From positions 23,016-87,015 of the forward strand of contig NZ_QLST01000012.1 of NCBI RefSeq assembly GCF_003293845.1: a stretch of DNA of 64,000 bases, in the 5' to 3' direction. Below the pieces are notes generated by a model. The model did not search any database, had not been told where the DNA came from, and saw only the letters and a list, made by a program, of their open reading frames with translations. Both the position numbers and the translations under genes were made by a program. Positions within the stretch are counted from its first letter, which is position 1. The number at the start of each line of letters is the position of its first letter. This document shows positions 55,291 to 62,370 of the stretch, piece after piece. The stretch comes from Flavobacterium tibetense. Its GTDB lineage: Bacteria > Bacteroidota > Bacteroidia > Flavobacteriales > Flavobacteriaceae.

Positions 55291-55871
55291 GAATTATTTC
55301 TGGCAAATACAAAGGGCGCCGTTTAGTTGCACCAAAAAAATTACCTGTTCGTCCTACAACCGATATGGCCAAAGAAGCTTTGTTCAATATTCTAAACAAC
55401 TACTTCAATTTTAGTGAATTACGAATTCTTGAGCTTTTTGCCGGAACTGGAAATATTAGTTACGAATTTGCTTCAAGAGGTTCCAAACCTATTACTTGTG
55501 TAGATGCTGATTTTGGTTGTGTAGCGTTCATAAAAAAAACAGCCACTGAATTTGATTTTGATATTACCGCTCTAAAAAGTGACGTTTTTTCTTATTTGGA
55601 AAGATGTAACACGAGCTTTGATATTGTTTTTGCTGATCCACCGTATCATATTACCCAACAAGATTTTGAGAAAATTGTGAGTTTAGTATTCGAAAGAGAA
55701 ATTTTGGAAGAAGATGGCATGTTAATCATAGAACATTCCAAAGACACCAAATTGGAACATATGATGCATTTTTCATTTGCCAAAACCTATGGCGGAACTA
55801 CTTTTTCTTTTTTCGAAATTGAATCTGAAGAAGAAGAAGATTTTGAAGAAGAAGACGAAGAAAATCTATAA
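55287..55871 (+). CDS. rsmD: 16S rRNA (guanine(966)-N(2))-methyltransferase
   Basis: A 194-residue RsmD methyltransferase that modifies G966 of 16S rRNA. The N-terminus MRIISGKYKGRRLVAPKK and the RPTTDMAKEALFNIL segment are the family start; ELFAGTGNISYEF near 49-61 is the SAM loop; FADPPYH near 112-118 is the catalytic N-methylation motif. The last 20 residues are an acidic tail of Glu/Asp. It overlaps DUF3822 in ATGA. It is followed 13 bp later by the 3' end of RNase P RNA on the other strand. Confidence 0.95.
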   Translation: MRIISGKYKGRRLVAPKKLPVRPTTDMAKEALFNILNNYFNFSELRILELFAGTGNISYEFASRGSKPITCVDADFGCVAFIKKTATEFDFDITALKSDVFSYLERCNTSFDIVFADPPYHITQQDFEKIVSLVFEREILEEDGMLIIEHSKDTKLEHMMHFSFAKTYGGTTFSFFEIESEEEEDFEEEDEENL

Positions 55872-55884
55872 TTTTTTAAAAAAA

Positions 55885-56204
55885 GCAGACCTATAAGCCG
55901 GATTCTGTTTCCAATAAATTGGAACCTTATCATTTATCTAGTCCCGATATTACTATCGGGATCAAGCTGCCTACCCTTCAACATCGGGCGAGTAACCCTT
56001 ATTTCGATTGCTCGAAAACTGCTGATATACTTGGCATTTCACCGCATAGAGTTTACCTGGTTTCACTACAGCATTACCTGTACATACTTTCTGTTGCACT
56101 TGTCCTTCCCGATAGCTATCGGGAGATGGGTGTTACCCACTATGCTACTCTTTGGTGTCCGGACTTTCCTCTCCTATTTTCATAGCAGCGATAAGGCGGT
56201 CTGC
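55885..56204 (-). ncRNA. rnpB: RNase P RNA (bacterial type A)
   Basis: The catalytic RNA of RNase P on the minus strand, 320 nt. The P1 stem GCAGACC/GGTCTGC closes it, and the conserved GAGGAAAGTCCGGACACC follows near the 5' end; the 3' half holds GCCGGATTCTG in complement. Two peripheral hairpins are built from perfect palindromic arms TCCCGATA/TATCGGGA (56107-56124 and 55942-55961 in plus coordinates). A TAAATTTG box is right upstream. The two plus-strand reading frames here are chance. Confidence 0.95.
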
Positions 56205-56208
56205 GGTG

Positions 56209-56216
56209 CAAATTTA
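56209..56216 (-). promoter_or_regulatory. -7 promoter element of rnpB
   Basis: TAAATTTG on the minus strand, exact TAnnTTTG, ending 5 bp before the P1 stem; the transcript thus starts at or next to the mature 5' end. The -33 TTG is absent or weak. Confidence 0.6.
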
Positions 56217-56331
56217 CAATAAAATAAAATAGCACAGATAGACTATTTAATGCTACTTTAACATAAGTTTTTAGAATAATTGGTTTAAAAATTGTAACTT
56301 TAAGATTATCAAACCATTAATTCAATATACC

Positions 56332-56628
56332 ATGTCTAGAATATATCATTATGAAACTGTTTTAAAAGCATTGGCTATATTAAAAGAAAAAGGATTTACA
56401 TACGATTTCAATCTTCATGATAAAGATATTGTAAGACATCCTGAAAATTACAAAATAATCCATATTTACCGTTATGAAGGCGATTCTAGTCCAGATGAGG
56501 AAGCTACGGTTTATGCTGTACAATCTAAATCAGGTAAAAAAGGTGTTTTTGTAACTGGTTTTGCAGCAAGTTCAACAGATGAAGCGACCAATGCACTAAC
56601 AAATATTGTAATTAGGGACAATTGTTAA
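56332..56628 (+). CDS. small conserved Bacteroidota protein
   Basis: A 98-residue cytoplasmic protein with an alpha-beta pattern ([54 protein letters not shown]). Such proteins are often labelled phosphoribosylpyrophosphate synthetase in Flavobacteriaceae, but at this length and without a PRPP loop the label has no basis in the sequence. The real function is unknown. It stands alone between rnpB and dnaX. Confidence 0.75.
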   Translation: MSRIYHYETVLKALAILKEKGFTYDFNLHDKDIVRHPENYKIIHIYRYEGDSSPDEEATVYAVQSKSGKKGVFVTGFAASSTDEATNALTNIVIRDNC

Positions 56629-56704
56629 GTTTATTTACTAAAATTTGTGGATAACTTTTCCCATTTTTTACCAAATAAAAATACGTTCTTAAAAAACAAA
56701 AAAT

Positions 56705-56712
56705 TATATTTG
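56705..56712 (+). promoter_or_regulatory. -7 promoter element of dnaX
   Basis: TATATTTG, exact TAnnTTTG, 18 bp before the dnaX ATG; the -33 region lacks a clear TTG. Confidence 0.55.
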
Positions 56713-56730
56713 TAAGGCAAAAATCAATTG

Positions 56731-57816
56731 ATGGAACAGTTTATCGTATCAGCCCGTAAATACCGTCCGCAAACGTTTAAAGATGTTGTGGGACAAAGTG
56801 CTATTACCAATACTTTATTGAATGCTATTGAGAATAATCACTTAGCACAGGCATTACTTTTTACTGGTCCTAGAGGTGTTGGAAAAACCACTTGCGCTAG
56901 AATTTTGGCACGAAAAATCAACCAAGAAGGTTATGACGACCCAAATGAAGATTTTTCATTCAATGTTTTTGAACTTGATGCTGCTTCTAATAATAGTGTT
57001 GATGATATTCGTAACATTATTGACCAAGTTAGGATACCACCACAAACTGGAAAATATAAGGTGTATATTGTGGATGAGGTGCACATGTTGTCTCAAGCGG
57101 CTTTTAATGCTTTTTTGAAAACATTAGAAGAACCACCTAAACACGCTATTTTTATCCTTGCAACTACCGAAAAACATAAAATTATTCCAACGATTTTATC
57201 ACGTTGTCAGATATTTGATTTCAAACGTATTACGATTAAGGACGCGAAGGAACATTTGGCAGAAATTGCGAAAGAACAAGGGATTACTTATGAAGACGAT
57301 GCGTTACACATTATTGCTCAAAAAGCGGATGGCGCTATGCGTGATGCACTTTCTATTTTTGATCGTGTAGTTTCCTATTGTGGTAATAATTTAACGAGAC
57401 AAGCCGTTACAGAAAATTTAAATGTTTTAGATTTTGAATATTACATCAAAATCACTGATTTAATTATTGAAAATAATATTCCTGAATTACTAGTAGCTTA
57501 TAATGATATTCTAGCAAAAGGTTTTGATGGACATCATTTTATTGCTGGTTTGGCTTCGCATTTTAGAGATTTATTGGTATGTAAAAATCCAGCGACTTTA
57601 ACTTTATTGGAAGCTGGAGAACAAGCACAACAATTGTATTATACACAATCGCAAAAGACGTCTCAGCAATTTTTGTTAGAAGCTATTGAATTGGCAAATG
57701 CTTGTGATTTCAAATATAAAAACAGTCAAAATCAACGCTTGTTAGTTGAACTTTGCTTGATGCAATTAGCCTCCATTCTTTTTGATGGAGAAAAAAAAAA
57801 GCTAAGTCATTCGTAA
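56731..57816 (+). CDS. dnaX: DNA polymerase III gamma subunit (short product of dnaX)
   Basis: A 361-residue clamp-loader ATPase. ATG 56731 (MEQFIVSARKYRPQTF) is preferred over a TTG one codon earlier. Walker A GPRGVGKTTCA near 44-54 and Walker B VYIVDEVHML near 111-120; sensor motif LATTEKHKIIPTILSRC near 145-161; AAA lid and collar domain follow. The zinc-binding cysteine set of other DnaX proteins seems replaced. The frame ends at 57816 just after a run of ten A followed by G (57791-57801), where a -1 shift gives the long product. Gamma/tau assembles with delta and delta-prime to load the beta clamp. Confidence 0.92.
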   Translation: MEQFIVSARKYRPQTFKDVVGQSAITNTLLNAIENNHLAQALLFTGPRGVGKTTCARILARKINQEGYDDPNEDFSFNVFELDAASNNSVDDIRNIIDQVRIPPQTGKYKVYIVDEVHMLSQAAFNAFLKTLEEPPKHAIFILATTEKHKIIPTILSRCQIFDFKRITIKDAKEHLAEIAKEQGITYEDDALHIIAQKADGAMRDALSIFDRVVSYCGNNLTRQAVTENLNVLDFEYYIKITDLIIENNIPELLVAYNDILAKGFDGHHFIAGLASHFRDLLVCKNPATLTLLEAGEQAQQLYYTQSQKTSQQFLLEAIELANACDFKYKNSQNQRLLVELCLMQLASILFDGEKKKLSHS

Positions 57817-58508
57817 TTCCAGCTACTCATTTTAAAACACAAAGTTATTCTATTGTTGAAGCAACAAAAGAAAAAGCTACTGTATCTCCAACGCAAGTAG
57901 AAAACACAAACGAAGTTACAACTACAACTACAATTGAAAAAACTTCAGTTGAAACCGCAATTGTAACAACTCAAAACGAAATTGCACAAGTTGTTACAAA
58001 AACTTCTGAGAAATTTACGTCCAGTCAAATTACTAACCCATCGACTGGAACAAAAATTTCAGCACTTTCTTTATCTAGTATTAAGATAAAAAAAGAATTG
58101 GAAGCACAACACGCCATTCAAGTAAAACCTGGTGATTCATTACCAACTGAGCCTTTTAATGAAACGGATATGCTGTTGCTTTGGAATAAATTTGCGCAGC
58201 GCTTAATGGATCAAGGAAAACGTTTAATGGCAACTTACATGCAAATGAACGATCCTGTTTTAAAAGGAACAACTATTGTTTTAGAGTTGCCAAACCAAAG
58301 TACGAAAGAAGAATTTCAAACGGGTTCCAATGAATTATTAGGCTATTTGAGAGGAAAACTACACAATCATGATATCGTAATTGAGATTCACGTAAATGAA
58401 GCAACGGAAACAAAATACGCATTCACACCACAAGAAAAATATGAGCGTTTGAAACAAATTAATCCAAATTTAGATTTGTTGAGAAAGACGTTTGATTTGG
58501 ATGTTTAA
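57798..58508 (+). CDS. dnaX: tau-specific C-terminal part of dnaX, reached by -1 frameshift
   Basis: Open in the -1 frame from the A10-G slippery site to TAA at 58506-58508. It encodes a 90-residue Thr/Glu/Lys-rich linker (THFKTQSYSIVEATKEK and so on) and a folded C-terminal domain (MLLLWNKFAQRLMDQGKRLMATYMQ near the end), like the domain of tau that binds polymerase. Together with the upstream part this gives a 592-residue tau. Slippage may be ribosomal or by RNA polymerase. The 136-residue ORF from 58098 is not a separate gene. Confidence 0.85.
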   Translation, partial: KAKSFVIPATHFKTQSYSIVEATKEKATVSPTQVENTNEVTTTTTIEKTSVETAIVTTQNEIAQVVTKTSEKFTSSQITNPSTGTKISALSLSSIKIKKELEAQHAIQVKPGDSLPTEPFNETDMLLLWNKFAQRLMDQGKRLMATYMQMNDPVLKGTTIVLELPNQSTKEEFQTGSNELLGYLRGKLHNHDIVIEIHVNEATETKYAFTPQEKYERLKQINPNLDLLRKTFDLDV

Positions 58509-59399
58509 TTAAATCTTCCCATAATACATAGCTTTCACAATGCCATCTGACAATCCAATTTTTGGAACAAAGATTTGTCGGGCACCACTCCATTTCATGG
58601 CATTCAAATAAATTCTTGTAGCAGGAATAATTACATCGGCACGATCGGGATTTAATCCTAACTCGGCAATTCTTTGCTCGTATGTCATGTTACTCAACTT
58701 TTGGTATTGGGCATTCAAATACATATACGACAACGGCTTTTCTTGATTTTTCTCAGATAATTTGAACAGTTTATTAATATTTCCACCTGAACCAATTAGA
58801 GAAATTTCTTCATAAGGAGCCACTACATTTTTAATCCATTTTTCAATTTCAACCCAAACAATCTCGGAAACCATGTTGTTTAACAAGCGAACGGTTCCAT
58901 TCTTGAAAGATTTGGATGCAACTATTTTTCCATCATGAAATAAGGAGAATTCGGTACTTCCACCACCAACATCTACGTACAAATACGTTTTATTGGCATT
59001 GATGAATTGTTTTAAATCGGATGCCGCAATAATGGCAGCTTCTTTTTTACCATCAATGATTTCGATTTTAATGTCTGTCTTCTTTTTTATTAGAGCTACA
59101 ATTTCAGCATTGTTGTAAGCTTCACGCATGGCTGATGTTGCACAAGCTTTGTATTGTTGTACTTTATGCACTTTCATTAACAAACTAAACGCTTTCATAG
59201 CGTCTACCATTCGTTCGATGTTTTCATCAGAGATTTCTCCAACTGTAAAAGCATCTTGGCCTAAACGAATTGGTACTCGAACTAACGAACTTTTGTTGAA
59301 TTGGGTTGGTTGTCCTTTTTGCTCTACAATATTGGTTACCAATAATCGCATAGCATTGGAACCTATATCAATAGCGGCATATTTCTTTAATGTGATCAT
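58509..59399 (-). CDS. Ppx/GppA exopolyphosphatase family protein
   Basis: A 296-residue ASKHA-fold phosphatase. The N-terminus YAAIDIGSNAMRLLV holds the phosphate-binding loop, SAMREAYNN near 98-106, YVDVGGGSTEFSLF near 143-156 and SLIGSGGNINKLF near 207-219 complete the set. It should hydrolyse terminal phosphates of polyphosphate or convert pppGpp to ppGpp. It is shorter than E. coli Ppx and lacks the C-terminal HD domain, as in many Bacteroidota. It is downstream of ppk1 on the same strand (28 bp), a synthesis/breakdown pair. Its stop touches the end of dnaX. Confidence 0.9.
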   Translation of the reverse strand: MITLKKYAAIDIGSNAMRLLVTNIVEQKGQPTQFNKSSLVRVPIRLGQDAFTVGEISDENIERMVDAMKAFSLLMKVHKVQQYKACATSAMREAYNNAEIVALIKKKTDIKIEIIDGKKEAAIIAASDLKQFINANKTYLYVDVGGGSTEFSLFHDGKIVASKSFKNGTVRLLNNMVSEIVWVEIEKWIKNVVAPYEEISLIGSGGNINKLFKLSEKNQEKPLSYMYLNAQYQKLSNMTYEQRIAELGLNPDRADVIIPATRIYLNAMKWSGARQIFVPKIGLSDGIVKAMYYGKI

Positions 59400-59427
59400 T
59401 TTGGTGCTATTATGAAGAAGTAAAAAA

Positions 59428-61506
59428 TTAAATTTTTTCTGTAACTACTTCTAACTTATTTCGGTAATAATTATATAATTCTAATTGTGCTCTAAATGGT
59501 TTTTCTTCACCATTTTTTCTGTATTTATTTCTCAAATCTTCTGAGTGGTATCTTGCTTTTACATTAGCTTTCCAGCCAATATCAAAAACTTCAATTAATT
59601 CTTCTTTAATTCTTTGGTCATAAATTGGGCAAGTTACTTCTACTCTAGCGTCTAAATTTCTTGTCATAAAATCAGCTGATGATATATAAACTTCAGGATT
59701 GTTATCATTACAAAAAACGTAAATTCTAGAATGCTCCAAGTAATTATCTACTATACTAATGGCTTCGATATTCTCGCTCATTCCTTTTACACCTGGAATT
59801 AAACAACAAATTCCTCTGATTACCAATTGAATTTTTACTCCTGCATTACTTGCATCATATAATTTGTCGATCATTTTATAATCGGTCAAACTATTCATCT
59901 TCAATTTAATGCATGCTTCTTTTCCTGAAAGTGCATTCATTATTTCACGATCAATTAGCTTGTAAAATTTGGTTCGTGTGTAATGAGGCGAAACAAATAA
60001 ATGTTTGTATCGATGTACTTTATAGTTGACTTCAAAAAACTCAAATACTTTAATACAATCTTTTAAAATGAATTGATTTGCTGTAAATAAAGTCACATCA
60101 GTGTAAATTTTAGCCGAATTTTCATTGAAATTTCCTGTAGAGATAAATCCGTAACGCTTCACTTTACCTGCTTCTAAGCGTTCAATAACACAAACTTTAC
60201 TATGAACTTTTAATCCTTTTACTCCAAAAATCAGCTCAATTCCTTCGGTTTGCATTTGTTCGGCATATGAAATGTTACTAGCTTCATCGAATCGTGCTTG
60301 TAATTCGATTTGAACTGTAACTTTTTTTCCATTTTTTGCTGCATTGATTAACGAACTAACAATTTGTGAATTTTTTGCCAATCGATACAACGTAATTTTA
60401 ATAGTAACCACTTTTGGATCTAATGCTGCTTCACGTAAAAACTTAATGATGTAAGAAAACGATTGATATGGTGCATGCAATAAATGATCTTGCTGTTTTA
60501 TTTTTTCTAAAATACTTCCTTCCAATGACAAACCTGGAATGGGTAATGGTGCATTTTGTTTGTATAATAAATCGTATCTACCCAAATTTGGAAAATTCAT
60601 GTAATCTCTTCGGTTATGATACCTTCCGCCCGGAATGATACTATCAGAACTATCAATTTTCATTCGTTCCAAAAAGAAAGCCAACGTATCATTTTCAATG
60701 GCTTGATCATAAACAAAACGAACGGTTTCTCCTATTCTACGTTCTTTAACACTATCCGAAATTTTTTCAATTAAACTTTTTGATAAATCGCTATCAAATT
60801 CCAATTCGGCATCACGAGTAATTTTAATCATGTGAGCAGAAATAGATTGGTAATCAAAAATATTGAACAAATAATTTAGATTATAACGAATTACGTCATC
60901 TAATAATATGATGTGTTGTTTTTCAGAATTTGAAGGCAATACAACAAAACGGTTAATCGTGTTTGGAATTTCAACTACTGCATAACGAATTTCATCTTTT
61001 TCATCTTCATCGGATGAATTCATTACTAATTTTACTGCCAAATATCCAGAAGTATCTTTTAAAAGCGGGAATTCTGTTAAATCATTCAACATAATAGTTA
61101 CCACGGCCGGACTCACCTTTTGAATAAAAAATTCGCGAATAAAATTTTCTTGTTCGCGAGAAATTTCTTTTTCATTAATGATGAAAATATTTTCTTCTTC
61201 TAGTTTTTGTTCAATTTCACTCAGAATTCTTAAACTTTCAGATTGCTGTTGGATAACAATTTCAGTGATTTCTTTCAATAGTTTATCTGGAGAGATTCCT
61301 CCCAAAATTTTTTCAGCGTCTGCATTTTCAAATTTAAGTCTTCGAATTGCGGCATAACGCACTCTAAAGAATTCGTCCAAATTATTGGAAAAAATCCCTA
61401 AAAAACGTAATCTATCTAATAATGGTACTGATGAATCTGCTGCTTCCTGTAAAACTCTGGCGTTGAATGTAAGCCAACTCTTTTCTCTATCAATGTATTT
61501 GTTCAT
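59428..61506 (-). CDS. ppk1: polyphosphate kinase 1
   Basis: A 692-residue PPK1, which makes polyphosphate reversibly from ATP. N-terminal domain with EKSWLTFNARVLQEA near 8-22, IFSNNLDEFFRVR near 38-50; phospholipase-D-like C-terminal half with ITLYRLAKNSQIVSSL near 380-395, the phospho-histidine in KGLKVHSKVCVIERL near 437-451, and second histidine region near 590-600. Length is typical. It overlaps sixA by 17 bp and precedes ppx, forming a sixA-ppk1-ppx transcript. Confidence 0.95.
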   Translation of the reverse strand: MNKYIDREKSWLTFNARVLQEAADSSVPLLDRLRFLGIFSNNLDEFFRVRYAAIRRLKFENADAEKILGGISPDKLLKEITEIVIQQQSESLRILSEIEQKLEEENIFIINEKEISREQENFIREFFIQKVSPAVVTIMLNDLTEFPLLKDTSGYLAVKLVMNSSDEDEKDEIRYAVVEIPNTINRFVVLPSNSEKQHIILLDDVIRYNLNYLFNIFDYQSISAHMIKITRDAELEFDSDLSKSLIEKISDSVKERRIGETVRFVYDQAIENDTLAFFLERMKIDSSDSIIPGGRYHNRRDYMNFPNLGRYDLLYKQNAPLPIPGLSLEGSILEKIKQQDHLLHAPYQSFSYIIKFLREAALDPKVVTIKITLYRLAKNSQIVSSLINAAKNGKKVTVQIELQARFDEASNISYAEQMQTEGIELIFGVKGLKVHSKVCVIERLEAGKVKRYGFISTGNFNENSAKIYTDVTLFTANQFILKDCIKVFEFFEVNYKVHRYKHLFVSPHYTRTKFYKLIDREIMNALSGKEACIKLKMNSLTDYKMIDKLYDASNAGVKIQLVIRGICCLIPGVKGMSENIEAISIVDNYLEHSRIYVFCNDNNPEVYISSADFMTRNLDARVEVTCPIYDQRIKEELIEVFDIGWKANVKARYHSEDLRNKYRKNGEEKPFRAQLELYNYYRNKLEVVTEKI

Positions 61507-61990
61507 GTTTGAAATCTCTTGGGAAAACCGTTTTCAATGTGCTTCCTTTTTTCAAATCATTCCAGTTTTCAATATCAAATTGTAGTGACACAACCCCTGA
61601 TGTTGGAACGTTTTCAATAAAAAGATTTCCAAATTTATTAACAAAATTTGTAATAGCTTCATTATGTCCAAAAAGAATTAGATTATCATACCTATTTTCA
61701 CATTTTTTTATGATTTCAGTCAGTTTTTTATCATCAAAAGTGTATAAATCCTCCTTGACTATTACATTTTCAAAAGGAATCATCAAATTTTGAGAAAAAA
61801 TAATGGCAGTTTCTTTCGTTCTTCTTGCGCTACTACACCACACAATGTATGTTTTAGGTAAATAGTTCTCAATTTTTGAGGAAATTAAGTGTGCATCATG
61901 AATTCCTCTACTTGCTAATGGTCGGTCAATATCCTTTAGAGGCATATCCCAACTTGACTTTGCATGTCGGATTAAAACTAAATTTTTCAT
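61490..61990 (-). CDS. SixA-type histidine phosphatase
   Basis: A 166-residue histidine phosphatase of the SixA branch. Start ATG 61990 gives MKNLVLIRHAKSSWDMPL with the RHG-type motif (RHAK) at once; the longer frame adds 11 residues without match. Second His in NLILFGHNEAI near 115-125; CSSARRTKETA near 59-69 is the arginine pair. SixA proteins remove phosphate from histidine of phosphocarrier or phosphorelay proteins. The last 17 bp overlap ppk1, which fits coupling to phosphate or polyphosphate metabolism. Confidence 0.88.
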   Translation of the reverse strand: MKNLVLIRHAKSSWDMPLKDIDRPLASRGIHDAHLISSKIENYLPKTYIVWCSSARRTKETAIIFSQNLMIPFENVIVKEDLYTFDDKKLTEIIKKCENRYDNLILFGHNEAITNFVNKFGNLFIENVPTSGVVSLQFDIENWNDLKKGSTLKTVFPRDFKHEQIH

Positions 61991-62023
61991 AAGCCTACGT
62001 TTTAGTTTTATAAAGTAACGCAT

Positions 62024-62370
62024 TTTTTTTCAAAGAGTTAACACTAAAAAATCAAAAAAAATGTTAATTCAAAGATTATTTAATACAATTCATCGAAAAT
62101 ATATACATCTTGTACACAAAGTAAAATGTATTTTATTAATTTAGCCCTCCAATTGGTTAACAAACGCCCCGTTTGAACTTTAATTTACTCCACCTAAGAG
62201 TGAATAGATTTATTTCAATATAATTATTTCATTAATTAACTTTTTACTTGAATACTTTTCAAGAATTTTTCGGCTCCAAACTTTTCTAATCTACTGGATT
62301 TTATCCCCAAGTATATCATTATCCTTTTCTACATTTTGGACAATTTATTGTTTAACAAAAAGTAGAGGTT
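62024..62370. other. 347-bp intergenic region before the adhesin gene
   Basis: No gene seen. It contains a small hairpin CAAACG-CCCC-GTTTG-type (62161-62175) and a near-consensus promoter box TACATTTTG (62330-62338, one extra T) about 33 bp before the adhesin ATG. The rest is AT-rich without repeats. Confidence 0.55.

Noticed and set aside
55919..56222. Two plus-strand reading frames of 88 and 63 codons
   Set aside because: They lie wholly within RNase P RNA on the other strand and show no protein-like composition.
56332..56628. Phosphoribosylpyrophosphate synthetase
   Set aside because: Label common for this short family, but the protein is 98 residues and lacks any PRPP-binding or ATP-binding motif.
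58098..58508. A separate 136-residue gene after dnaX
   Set aside because: The frame is open without stop back to the A10 slippery site and encodes the C-terminal domain of tau.
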